DNA of 64,000 nt from an uncultured Scytonema sp. (lineage in GTDB: Bacteria; Cyanobacteriota; Cyanobacteriia; Cyanobacteriales; Nostocaceae). The stretch lies in assembly GCA_937873135.1 (NCBI GenBank), contig CALMVQ010000362.1, positions 1-64,000 of the forward strand. Reading direction: 5' to 3'. A model generated the notes under the pieces. That model had not been told where the DNA came from. It saw only the letters and a list, made by a program, of their open reading frames with translations, and searched no databases. Below, piece after piece: positions 54,687 through 63,840 of the stretch; positions within the stretch are counted from its first letter, which is position 1; each line of letters opens with the position of its first letter. Position numbers and translations under genes: made by a program.

Positions 54687-56699
54687 GTGGTAGAAACTAA
54701 TAACTCTGCTAACGGCTCTGTTACACAAAAAGATGATTATCCTGGACGTGCCTACTATATCCGGCACGGTGAAAGCACCAGCAACGAACGCAACATTTTT
54801 GCCGGAGTACTCGATGTTGACCTTACGGCATTTGGTAGATTGCAGGCACGCCGTGCAGGCATTGACATTAAGAAAAAAGGTGTCAAGTTTGATGCTGTAT
54901 ATGTCTCTCATATGAGACGGGCGCGGCAAACTTGTGAAATCGCCCTTGCTGAAAGTCAGGCGCTGAAGTCGCCCGATACTCTTGTTGAGATCGACCATCG
55001 GATTAGCGAGAAATCGTTTGGCATTTTTGCCGGTCGTAACCTAAATCTGCTTCGTCTTGCCCTTGGCTACGAAGGCTTCGAGGAAATGTTGCATTCTCAT
55101 AACGAAGCACCTCCGGCTGGCGAGAAGATTTCACAAGTTTACGGACGTGCTGCTTCTTTTTATGAGGAGCGGGTTGTACCGCACTTAAAAAGAGGTGAAA
55201 CTGTTCTAGTAGTCTGCCACCAATATGTATTGGAGCCTTTAGCACTTTATTTAAGTGATTTACCACCTACTGCTTATAAGCACTTGAAACTCCCCAACGG
55301 CAAAGCTCTCAGTGGTGAGGAGCTAGTCAAGTTTCGCAACAAGGAATCAGGCGGTGCAGCTTCAATGCGTAAACAGATCAACGATCTGTCAATTATGTGG
55401 GCAATTTTGATCTATGCTGCTGCTTTCTTACTGGGAAGCTTGGTAAAGGCACTTAGCGCCTCCTCTGTTGGAATTCCGTCAGAGCTATTTCGAGGGATAA
55501 TCGTTGCCTGTCTTGCAGCTTCAACGTTTTATACTTACCTGGACATTGACTTTGCAGCGAGTAAACGCAAAGTAACTTCAACTGTCAAGTATATAGTCTA
55601 CGCCTGGATGTTGGTCAGATGGGTAGTTGGGCTACTTTTAATATTTTCTGGAATCTTGTATCAAAGTCCCGGCGATTTGTACAAAGTTATGTGGGTGCTT
55701 TTTTGGATGGTGCCACCCGCCCTTACTTCCCCAGTTTTATCGGTACTTTGGGGGGGTAATCTTTATCCGTCGGCTATCTTATCAAGGATGTTATCAATTA
55801 TCGCTCCAGTTGCATTGATTATTACATTTGGCTTAGCAAAACAATTACCTATTAACAGTTCAAGCCTGATATTTTTCGGTGTCATTCTAATTGTTGGTTT
55901 GGCTATACCGGGAGCGATCGCCCAGTTTTGGCGTGACAAATCTCCTGTTGAATCAAACCACCACAGTAAGAACTGGAAATTTATTGGAGTGCTTGCTGTC
56001 GCATTAATGGCTTTGGCAACTGGGTTTCAGTTTACTCCACCAACATTCCTCAGCGACATATTTTCCTCAACGGATGCGAACCGATCGCTAGCCTGTCTGC
56101 AGCAACTGGCAGTGGCAACATTAGTCTTTATCTTAATACGCGTCTTTGCCGTATTAACGTCGGTCTTTTCAAAAGGCAAGCTTAACAAGGCAGAAGCTCA
56201 GGATGCTTATATCCTGCTTGTTAATCCAAACTTTTTCCTTTGGGCAGCTCTTTTCCTCGGAGTTAGTGCAAATGCAAATCCGGAAGCCGTAAAATATGCA
56301 ATTTTTTGGGCAGCACTGGGGTTCTTCTGCATACCACTCATCGAGCAGATATTGTTGATGAATTCATTTAGTAATGAATTATTGCGAGAAACACTGCGTT
56401 CTTCGAGAATGGCAACAGAAGATATTAGAAAACTTTTCCAGCAATTGGATACAGATGGAAGTACTGCACTTGATAAAAACGAGATTATGGAGCTTTTAGG
56501 TCGAATTGAAGATATGACAACAGGCGAACGCAGTTCTGAAGATATCAGGAGGTACGTCACTGATTATCTTTTCGCCACTCTTGACAGCGATAAAAATGGA
56601 ACAGTCAGTATGGAAGAGTTAGAAGAGTATGTATCAACTTACGGGTTAGTTGCTAACCTTAACGTTATCTCTGCTGCTGCATCCCCGGTAGCAATATAA
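54687..56699 (+). CDS. Histidine phosphatase - polytopic membrane - EF-hand fusion
   Basis: The 670-residue protein starts at GTG 54687. Residues ~20-200 form a histidine-phosphatase (phosphoglycerate-mutase-like) domain: YYIRHGESTSNERN (catalytic RHG), YVSHMRRARQTCEIAL, SEKSFGIFAGRN and TVLVVCHQYVLEPLAL (second His). Residues ~230-570 contain about ten hydrophobic helices (IMWAILIYAAAFLLGSLVKA, WVVGLLLIFSGILY, LFLGVSANANPEAVKYAIFW). Residues ~590-655 hold two EF-hands: DTDGSTALDKNE and DSDKNGTVSMEE. The layout suggests a membrane channel or transporter-like module with a cytosolic phosphatase and calcium sensing. I know of no characterised protein with this order, so function is inference. 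Confidence 0.75.
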   Translation: MVETNNSANGSVTQKDDYPGRAYYIRHGESTSNERNIFAGVLDVDLTAFGRLQARRAGIDIKKKGVKFDAVYVSHMRRARQTCEIALAESQALKSPDTLVEIDHRISEKSFGIFAGRNLNLLRLALGYEGFEEMLHSHNEAPPAGEKISQVYGRAASFYEERVVPHLKRGETVLVVCHQYVLEPLALYLSDLPPTAYKHLKLPNGKALSGEELVKFRNKESGGAASMRKQINDLSIMWAILIYAAAFLLGSLVKALSASSVGIPSELFRGIIVACLAASTFYTYLDIDFAASKRKVTSTVKYIVYAWMLVRWVVGLLLIFSGILYQSPGDLYKVMWVLFWMVPPALTSPVLSVLWGGNLYPSAILSRMLSIIAPVALIITFGLAKQLPINSSSLIFFGVILIVGLAIPGAIAQFWRDKSPVESNHHSKNWKFIGVLAVALMALATGFQFTPPTFLSDIFSSTDANRSLACLQQLAVATLVFILIRVFAVLTSVFSKGKLNKAEAQDAYILLVNPNFFLWAALFLGVSANANPEAVKYAIFWAALGFFCIPLIEQILLMNSFSNELLRETLRSSRMATEDIRKLFQQLDTDGSTALDKNEIMELLGRIEDMTTGERSSEDIRRYVTDYLFATLDSDKNGTVSMEELEEYVSTYGLVANLNVISAAASPVAI

Positions 56700-57108
56700 T
56701 TTGTGAGGCAGGGCAAACGCATCTTAATTACTGTACGTTCGCTCATTTTTAACCGCAAGATTTAATTAAGCCTTACAGGGCTTGTAATCCAGGCGATGAA
56801 ATCGATTCAGGCATTTTTGGAGCGCACAGAGCTTTTGGCCATTTTATGATTTATAGTATCCCTATGCCTTAAATAGTCGCCTCTGGGAGCATAGCTGTGA
56901 TGGTCCTAAATTTTACTGACAAATCATGGTTTACTTAAAAATACCCTTTTTCCTTTTACATTCAGGCTTTAATTCCCCTCCGGATCTTAAAATAAGCGAA
57001 CGCACAGTAATTACAGTAATTCTCAGGTAAATCGACCACAGATTATATCAAAATCTTGAAGACTGTTAGATGGCACCCTAGTCAACGAACCAGTACTTCT
57101 AACTAATA
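56700..57108. other. Non-coding stretch before the IS630 element
   Basis: No gene seen, and no N-terminal part of the MenE-like gene is recognisable here, so that part is gone rather than merely separated by the IS. Confidence 0.5.
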
Positions 57109-58249
57109 TCAAGTTCGGTTAATCACTAATTGTTAAACCGCTAACTTCGGCCACCAATGAAAGCAGGTAATACCTTGAATCAAGTCTTTTAACTCAAGCA
57201 GGGCTTGACAACGTTGAAAAAGTACCTCTTCCAATTCATTGAGATTCTCATGCATATTCATTTGCAATCGGCTCATTGGTCAGAGGCCAGAGCCGTTCGT
57301 GCCGTTTGTAATTCTGGGGAATGGGAAGGCATGAACTCCAAATGAATACCCTCGGGAATCACAACCAAATCGCTGGTGTGCCAACCGGCTTGATCCATTG
57401 CCAGGACAATACGCTGATTCTTGCCTACCCCAAAATGTTGAGCAAAATCCGCCAAAACCTTAGTAAACAATTCAATATTAACTTTGGGCAGAATCCACGC
57501 CTTAGTTTCTCCAGACTCAGGATGGACAAAACCATCTAGCCACAACCATTGGAAACGCCAGTTGACATTGGCTATGGGCTGCTGTCCAAGTTCAACCCAT
57601 ATCCGACGCTTTCCTTGGTTTAAGACCTAGACGGTGTTCATCCATTGCCCAAAGTTCCACCGTCGCTTGTGGATGGTCTGCTTGGATTTTCGCCGCCACG
57701 GTCGTCAGTTTTTTTTCCATTCTTCAAGCTCTACTGGGTCAGCTTGATCATGGCTTGAACGAGGAACTCGTAGCCGGAAGGTCATTGCTCGCAGATACTC
57801 CCACCCACGATGTCGATCTACTGGGCGCTCAATTAACTGACTAATCCAATCAGCCACTTTGCGACCGTTCCAGAATCCTCCATCAGGGGCAAGTCCTTGT
57901 AGAGCAATCCATAGTTGGGCTTGTTGCACATCATTTAACAAGGTTTCACCACCGGGATTTTCATGCCGCTTATCCCCCAGTGCTATTGGTCCTAATTGGT
58001 TGTATCGTCGCGCCAAGATGCGAATCCAGTTTACGGAGTACCCTGTCACCTCTTGCACAAAGGCGGTAGTTTTATCCTGCGCTAATAACCATATTATTTG
58101 GTAATGACTACGCTCAACTGGATCTTTGGCTTGTCGGTAGTGCTGTTCTAGTTCTTCTACGCTTAAATGAGCTTGCAAGCTAAGTCGCTTCGGCATTTTT
58201 TCGGGGATTGCAGATTCTAAATATACAATTAGTCTACACCCGAACTTGA
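57109..58249 (-). mobile_element. IS630-family insertion sequence, inactive
   Basis: The ends are inverted: TCAAGTTCGG (57109-57118) and CCGAACTTGA (58240-58249). Each is flanked by TA, the duplication typical of IS630/mariner elements. The 1141-bp length fits. It carries a broken transposase gene on the minus strand and lies immediately upstream of the truncated MenE-like gene. Confidence 0.85.
57133..58196 (-). pseudogene. IS630-family transposase, multiply frameshifted
   Basis: The first piece (from ATG 58196) reads MPKRLSLQAHLSVEELEQHY, with an HTH/linker (TTAFVQEVTGYSVNWIRILA) and ALGDKRHENPGGETLLN, then stops after EEWKKN. A later frame gives VELWAMDEHRLGLKP (first Asp), another WILPKVNIELFTKVLADFAQ and IVLAMDQAGWHTS (second Asp). 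After SPELQ another shift gives LWPLTNEPIANEYA, a stop, and NLNELEEVLFQRCQALLELK. At least three lesions, so it is dead. Confidence 0.88.
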
Positions 58250-58294
58250 TATCAATCAGTAAATCCGACCATAAGTCAAGCAAATAGCCTGATT

Positions 58295-59326
58295 ATGATT
58301 CCCACAGGTGGTTCATCAGGGAAGATTCGCTTTGCGATGCATACTTGGCAGACTCTCATGGCATCAGTGCAAGGCTTTCGAGAGTATTTCCAGCTTAGGG
58401 AAGTTAACTCTATATGTGTGCTGCCACTGTATCATATTAGCGGTTTGATGCAATTTATGCGTTCTTTTTCATCCGGTGATCGATTCTTGATTTTACCATT
58501 TAAAGAACTAAAATCAGGTAAATTAACTAATTTTGACCCACAGGAATTTTTTATATCCTTGGTACCGACACAATTACAAACTATACTTAATGATTCTCAC
58601 TTGACGGCTTGGTTATCTCGATGTTATACCGTTTTACTTGGTGGTGCGCCTGCTTGGGATGAACTATTGGAGAAAGCAAGATTTCATAATATTAGACTTG
58701 CTCCTTCATATGGAATGACTGAAACAGCTTCCCAGATTGCTACCCTGAATCCAGCCAGCTTTCTCAATGGCAATAAAGGTATTTACCAAATTCTACCACA
58801 TGTAAATCTAAAAATTTGTAATGAAAAGGGAAAATGCTTAGATTCTCAACAAACAGGTTTTATTGCTATTTCTAGCCCATCATTGGCGCTTGGTTATTAT
58901 CCTGAACCATTTTCTTCTTCAGGTGTTTTTTATCCAGACGATATTGGTTTTCTGGATGAAGAAGGTGTTCTCCAAATAATTGGACGTAGCAGCGATAAAA
59001 TAATTACTGGTGGAGAAAATGTTTTTCCCTGTGAAATAGAAACTGCTATTAGATCCACTGGAAGAGTGAAAGATGTGTTTGTAGTTGGCAAAGCAGATAA
59101 CTATTGGGGACAGATTGTTAGTGCTGTTTATGTGCCGACAAATCTAGATATTTCTCCTCAACAACTACGACAGGCACTTATTGGTAAAATAGCTCATTTC
59201 AAAATCCCTAAATTATGGCTAAAAATTAAAGAGATACCTAGAAATGAACAAGGTAAAATTAATCGCCAACAAATTCAGGAATTATTAAGCCAACATCAAT
59301 CAGAGCTAGTTATGCAACACGACTAG
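58295..59326 (+). pseudogene. menE: 2-succinylbenzoate-CoA ligase (MenE-like), 5' end lost
   Basis: The 343-residue frame has the ANL ATP-binding loop IPTGGSSGKIRFAMH, SYGMTETASQIATLNP, PDDIGFLDEEGVLQIIGRSS, DKIITGGENVFPCEIE and the late Lys in NEQGKINRQQIQE, matching MenE of the phylloquinone pathway. The frame stays open upstream (NPTISQANSLIM) to the IS630 end, but the first ~120 residues of a normal MenE are missing and are not found beyond the IS. A truncated ligase lacking its N-terminal part is unlikely to work. The cell would need another menE copy. Confidence 0.8.
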
Positions 59327-59395
59327 TAATGCTACGTGGAATTAATTATGAAAAAAGCTTGAATAGCAAGCGATAAGCAATTACGAATGGTCGCT

Positions 59396-59955
59396 TTAGA
59401 GATTGAGCATCTGTAAATGTTTGTGTATGGGTGCAATGGTATTTGCCGTCATCATTCCACTGGCGGCGACTGCTGGCAAACCAATGCCGGGAAAGGTTGA
59501 GTCTCCACAGCAGAGCAATCCGGGTATGGGTGTGCGAGGACTGGGAAACAAACCAACTCCGGCACGAATAGCTGGGCCATAAGATCCACGATGGCGTCGG
59601 AGATAACGTTCGTGTGTTAGGGGTGTACCAACTAACGTTACGTCGCATCGTTGGCGAATATCTGGAATAATTCGTTGTAGCGCTTGCCACATAACTTCTG
59701 CACGCAAGCTTTTTTGTTGTGCATATTCCTGACTCCGACGATCCATCCCCGTCCAGAGTAGAGTGAAGGACCTGAATCAAACTTAAATCCATTGCGTTCA
59801 AAAGCGTGTGCCGCACCACTGGGGATAGAGTGACTTTCACAGACGATAACATCAAAACCATATCGTGCTAAAAGCGCAGCACAACTCAAGCCGCCGATCC
59901 CACTACCAATGACGACTATATCTGTTTGTTCAGAACTCAAAGTGGATGCTGTCAT
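59396..59955 (-). pseudogene. Carotenoid isomerase/phytoene desaturase-like oxidoreductase, internal deletion
   Basis: From ATG 59955 the N-terminus reads DIVVIGSGIGGLSCAALLAR (FAD dinucleotide fold) and HAFERNGFKFDSGPSLYSG. After ~66 residues the frame changes and the C-terminus of the same family follows: RRHRGSYGPAIRAGVGLFPS, TPIPGLLCCGDSTFPGIGLP and AVAASGMMTANTI. About 300 central residues of a normal ~500-residue CrtI/CrtH-type enzyme are missing. Transcription would converge with the MenE-like gene. Confidence 0.82.
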
Positions 59956-60288
59956 AAGTTTATTGTAGCTCATTGTATGGTTGAGAGCTAGTTGTGAGAG
60001 CGTCAAATTCGAGCTTCGGGTGAGTAATGGTGAATCAACCTGGTAATATAAAACATTACCCACTATTTAATATCTTAGATCGTTAGTGTTCTTGTTTGAG
60101 ATTTTCAAGTATTGACATAATTCGCTTGTTGTGGTGAGAGGAAAATAGCTGAATGCGACTAGTAATTGCTTGAGCTCTAAAAATTAGACATAGGAGTGAG
60201 AGTTAATTATGCGTTCGTTGAAATCTTTGGTATGGGCGAACAGCCGTTCGCCCCTACTCGCACAATTTCAAGGTGAATATCAAAAACA
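59956..60288. other. Divergent intergenic region with a hairpin
   Basis: Holds the hairpin at 60234-60253 just upstream of the MFS gene. No other feature recognised. Confidence 0.45.
60234..60253. repeat. GGGCGAAC-GTTCGCCC hairpin repeat
   Basis: An 8-bp perfect stem around AGCC, followed by CCTACTCG. It is the same GC-rich repeat type as at 15397-15452 (AGTAGGGGCGA/TCGCCCCTACT). It lies 36 bp upstream of the MFS start, so it could influence expression, but it is a common dispersed repeat. Confidence 0.6.
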
Positions 60289-61482
60289 ATGCATCTCAAC
60301 TCTCCAAAATCTGATCGCTTCAATAATATTGGGCTAAGAACCGTTTTGATTCTGACAGTTGCTAGTGGTGTAACTATTGCCAATGGTTACTACAATCAAC
60401 CACTATTAGCACAGATTGCTCGTAGTTTTTCAGTTTCCGTTGAAGAAGTAGGGCTGGTTCCGATGTTCTCACAAGTTGGGATTTCACTGGGAATTTGCCT
60501 GCTGCTTCCCTTAGGAGACATTGTGGAATGTCGGCGGCTGATGGTGATCATGCTGGGAGCTACAACTTGTGCTTTAGTTGCAGCTGCAGTGGCACCAAAC
60601 ATTCATTGGCTCTATGCTGCCAGCTTTTTGACTGGTTTTACAACGCTAGTACCTTACTTGATTCCTCCGTTGGCGGCACACTTAGCAGCTCCCCACGAGC
60701 GAGGAAAGATTATTGGAACAGTAGTCAGCGGTATCTTTTTTGGCATACTCTTGGCACGTACAGTTAGTGGTTTTGTAGGTGCCTCTTTGGGTTGGCGAGC
60801 AATGTACTGGATTGCGAGCATTCTCATGATTGCCACTGCACTAATTCTTGGCAAATTTCTACCGAAAAGACTACCAGTGTCTACTATGTCCTATCGGCAA
60901 CTTTTGCGATCGCTCTGGCAATTGATGTGGGAGCAACCCCAGTTACGTCAAGCGGCAATGATGCAAGCATTGGTTTTCGCCACATTCAACGCATTTTGGA
61001 CAACGCTGATATTTCTTCTGGAAAATCCCCCCTATCACTATGACAGTCAGGTTGCCGGGTTATTTGGTTTGGTTGGTGTCGTTGGAGCCAGCATGGCACC
61101 ATTAGTTGGTAGATTAGCAGATCGAAAGGATACCAGATTCACATTAGGGCTGGCGATCAGCATTACCATCTCATCGTGGTTTGTCCTTGGTTTATTTGGG
61201 CATCAACTCATGGGTTTAATTGTGGGAGTCACCTTGTTAGACATCGGTATACAATCAAGCCATATCTCTAATCAAGCGCAAATTTTTGCTTTATTACCAG
61301 ATGCTCGCAGCCGCGCTAACACCGTTTACGGTGTCACTTGTTTTATCGGTGCGGCCGTTGGTTCTTCTCTTGGTGCTTATAGTTGGAGCGTATGGCAGTG
61401 GCACGGAGTGTGCGTATTAGGATTGTCCATGTCAATTCTTGCCGCGATTATTTACTTTACTGGGCGTCAAGGTTTAGAGTAA
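60289..61482 (+). CDS. MFS transporter
   Basis: The 397-residue protein has about twelve hydrophobic helices: VLILTVASGVTIANGYYNQP, VGLVPMFSQVGISLGICLLL, then the loop PLGDIVECRRLMVIM in place of the usual GxLaDRxGRR, LYAASFLTGFTTLVPYLIPP and APHERGKIIGTVVSGIFFG. It resembles the drug/metabolite MFS subgroup with YnfM/AraJ-like members. Substrate unknown. Its 3' end overlaps the convergent glycosyltransferase gene by 16 bp. Confidence 0.85.
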   Translation: MHLNSPKSDRFNNIGLRTVLILTVASGVTIANGYYNQPLLAQIARSFSVSVEEVGLVPMFSQVGISLGICLLLPLGDIVECRRLMVIMLGATTCALVAAAVAPNIHWLYAASFLTGFTTLVPYLIPPLAAHLAAPHERGKIIGTVVSGIFFGILLARTVSGFVGASLGWRAMYWIASILMIATALILGKFLPKRLPVSTMSYRQLLRSLWQLMWEQPQLRQAAMMQALVFATFNAFWTTLIFLLENPPYHYDSQVAGLFGLVGVVGASMAPLVGRLADRKDTRFTLGLAISITISSWFVLGLFGHQLMGLIVGVTLLDIGIQSSHISNQAQIFALLPDARSRANTVYGVTCFIGAAVGSSLGAYSWSVWQWHGVCVLGLSMSILAAIIYFTGRQGLE

Positions 61483-62660
61483 ACTCGTCCTTTCCAAGCA
61501 CCGCCTTGCCCTTGCCAGTGACGCCAAGCTGAGTCTATCGTCATTAAATTATAGAGAAGGGCGATCGCAGGTAAGCAGCAGGCTAACCAAAGGGGACACT
61601 TGTAAAAGCGGATAGTGGGTAAGTAAGCAAGTGTCATTAGCAGCCACCCCATAAAACCTGTTGCTGCCAACAACCAATTGAACGTCAAACTACCAAAAAT
61701 CACAGCTAAAGGAGGAATGAGATAAATCAGTGTCATCCCCAACAAAGTTCCCAGCAAAAGCAATGGAGAATAGTTCAACTGTGTAAAAGCTGTCCGGGCA
61801 ACCATATCCCAAATAGTATCAAGATTTGGATAGGGTCGCAAGCTGTGAGTCAAAGCGCTCAATCCCAGCCAGATGCGCCCGTGAGGAGAAGAGCTCCCTC
61901 CCTTAACCGCCATACCCAAGGCACAGTCATCAATTAAAGCTTGGCGAACGACTTGAATACCACCAATTCGAGCTAAAGCTTCAGGGCGAATTAGGATACA
62001 GCCTCCAGCCGCAGCTGCAGTGACTTTACGGGGATCGTTAACCCAACGAAAAGGGTAAAGTTTCTGGAAGAAAAAGACGAAAGCGGGGATCAATAGTTGC
62101 TCCCAAAAACTTTCACACCTAAGTTTAACCATAACTGAAACAAGGTCTAAATCCTCTTGCAACGCTTTAGTTACCAGTCGGCGGAGATTGCTAACGTCAT
62201 GCTCAATATCTGCATCTGTCAGTAAAAGATACTTTGGTGCTTCTCTTGACGTATTAGTCAGTTTTTCTACTGCCCGAATCCCTTGTTCAATTGCCCAAAG
62301 TTTACCCGTCCAACCAGGCGGTAGCGTTTCTGCTGCCTGGATATGCAGCTGTTCCTCTTTCGCTAACTCTTGTGCTGTTTCTTGTGCAACTTTACTGGTG
62401 CCATCCGTACTACCATCGTCTACTAAAAATATGTTGAAACCGCCGGGATAGTCTTGAACGAGGAGCGATCGCAGGGTAATGGGCAACAATTCAGCTTCAT
62501 TACGTGCTGGAATCACAGCACAAACAGCAGGAAAATCTGTTAATTTTGTTTCTCCCACTTCTAATTGCTGATCTACCCGCCAAAATTGCCCTCGCAAACT
62601 GAGTAATCCTATCCAAATTGTTAACGATAAAAGCGTTAGACCTAATTCAATTTCACCCAT
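61467..62660 (-). CDS. Membrane glycosyltransferase family 2 (HpnB-like)
   Basis: The 397-residue protein starts with one membrane helix (LGLTLLSLTIWIGLLSL). A GT-A domain follows: VCAVIPARNEAELLPITLRS, FNIFLVDDGSTDGTSKV, LPPGWTGKLWAIEQGI, YLLLTDADIEHD (D-x-D-like) and AAAAGGCILIRPEALARIGG. The C-terminus has three helices. This is the layout of the hopene-associated glycosyltransferase HpnB, probably acting at the inner membrane on hopanoid or other lipid. No other hopanoid gene is in the window. Confidence 0.8.
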   Translation of the reverse strand: MGEIELGLTLLSLTIWIGLLSLRGQFWRVDQQLEVGETKLTDFPAVCAVIPARNEAELLPITLRSLLVQDYPGGFNIFLVDDGSTDGTSKVAQETAQELAKEEQLHIQAAETLPPGWTGKLWAIEQGIRAVEKLTNTSREAPKYLLLTDADIEHDVSNLRRLVTKALQEDLDLVSVMVKLRCESFWEQLLIPAFVFFFQKLYPFRWVNDPRKVTAAAAGGCILIRPEALARIGGIQVVRQALIDDCALGMAVKGGSSSPHGRIWLGLSALTHSLRPYPNLDTIWDMVARTAFTQLNYSPLLLLGTLLGMTLIYLIPPLAVIFGSLTFNWLLAATGFMGWLLMTLAYLPTIRFYKCPLWLACCLPAIALLYNLMTIDSAWRHWQGQGGAWKGRVYSKP

Positions 62661-63489
62661 AGTTTTAAAATTAATTATTATACATTGTTATCTAGGCAAG
62701 GCGAACAGCTTGACTCCTAAGATACACATTTTATAACCCTGACACAGCAAGAGTTTTGGTATCTCCAGCAAAATGTGCTTCTTTCTTTTTTCACTAGCGA
62801 TGTCTGACGACAAGTCGCTAAGAGCGCCTACGCCACTAGTTGGAGGCTCATATCTTGCACCTGGAAAGAGCGAATGTCAATTCCAAGACTTACGTGCTAG
62901 TACGTCACGGCGTAAATAAGGCAACCATTTAAAATCCCTAAAAAGCAGATTCCATCATACTTTTGACTTTTGACTTTTGACTTTTGACTTTTGACTTTTG
63001 ACTTTCGCCTTGCGGTACTAGTTCTCTTAGGCGTTCAATGTCCTGTAAATTCAGGTACAATTACCCAGTGTGGAAATATAGTCAGGAGATGCGATTTCTG
63101 CGGCTTGTCCCCAATCAGGTAAATTTGTAAGTGCGATAGGATGTGCGCCGTTGCAACGCATCGCTGTGGAAGTTGCGCCCAGTGTGCCAAAACATAAGGA
63201 TTGAGGGATAATACTAACCAACGATAAACCCCTAAAAGTGTTCCGTCCTGGCCAGATCCAGTTGGTGTCATTGGGTGCATGTATCTGTATGCTAGTCATA
63301 AAGGCATATTCATATTTATGAGGAGCAAGATTTTTCCTTACTGAATTTTACAAAAAATCATGCACTTTTCCTATGATTTCTTACGAAAACAGTGCTAAAA
63401 GGGGTCAGGGAAGCGATCGTACTTGGAGTAGAAGCGAGTAAAATACTTAATAAGAACTTAATTCCATATTGAATTAAATACCTCATTAT
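62661..63489. other. Long intergenic region with a heptamer array
   Basis: About 830 bp. Two overlapping short ORFs (63035-63299, minus strand) are protein-like in places (HAPNDTNWIWPGRNTFRGLS) but lack a family and a ribosome binding site, so they are not called; they may be a relic. A tandem TTTTGAC array lies at 62961-63002. Confidence 0.45.
62961..63002 (+). repeat. TTTTGAC heptamer tandem array, six copies
   Basis: TTTTGAC is repeated six times without change and then degrades (TTTCGCC). Heptamer arrays of this kind are common in heterocystous cyanobacteria and vary in copy number. Confidence 0.95.
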
Positions 63490-63840
63490 ATGATTAACCT
63501 CGAAAATATTCACCCCCTTACAGACTTCAAACGCAACGTCAAACAGTTTATCGAACAAATTAAAGCGACAAAATCCCCACTGATACTTACAGTTAATGGC
63601 AAAGCAGAAATTGTCATTCAAGATGCGAGCAGCTTTCAGGAGATGATGCGACGCTTAGAAAGTTCGGAAGCAGAAGTACGCAAACTCAAGTTAGAAGCAC
63701 TACAGCGCGATATCGCTCTAGGTGTAGAACAGTTACAGAATGGACAATATAGAGAATATGATGACGAGTCTTTACCAAGTTTGCTGCAAACCATTAAAGA
63801 ACGAGGACGACGCAAACTTAACCTTGAAGAAGCTCCATGA
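63490..63840 (+). CDS. Phd/YefM-type antitoxin
   Basis: The 116-residue protein begins MINLENIHPLTDFKRNVKQF with IKATKSPLILTVNGKAEIVI, then QDASSFQEMMRRLESSE, the Phd/YefM DNA-binding domain (residues 1-60). A longer C-terminal toxin-binding region follows (LGVEQLQNGQYREYDDESL). It should repress the operon and neutralise the following toxin. Its stop overlaps the toxin start as ATGA, so translation is coupled. Confidence 0.88.
   Translation: MINLENIHPLTDFKRNVKQFIEQIKATKSPLILTVNGKAEIVIQDASSFQEMMRRLESSEAEVRKLKLEALQRDIALGVEQLQNGQYREYDDESLPSLLQTIKERGRRKLNLEEAP

Noticed and set aside
63035-63299. Two overlapping minus-strand ORFs of about 82 residues
   Set aside because: No ribosome binding site, no family; possibly a decayed gene but not supportable.
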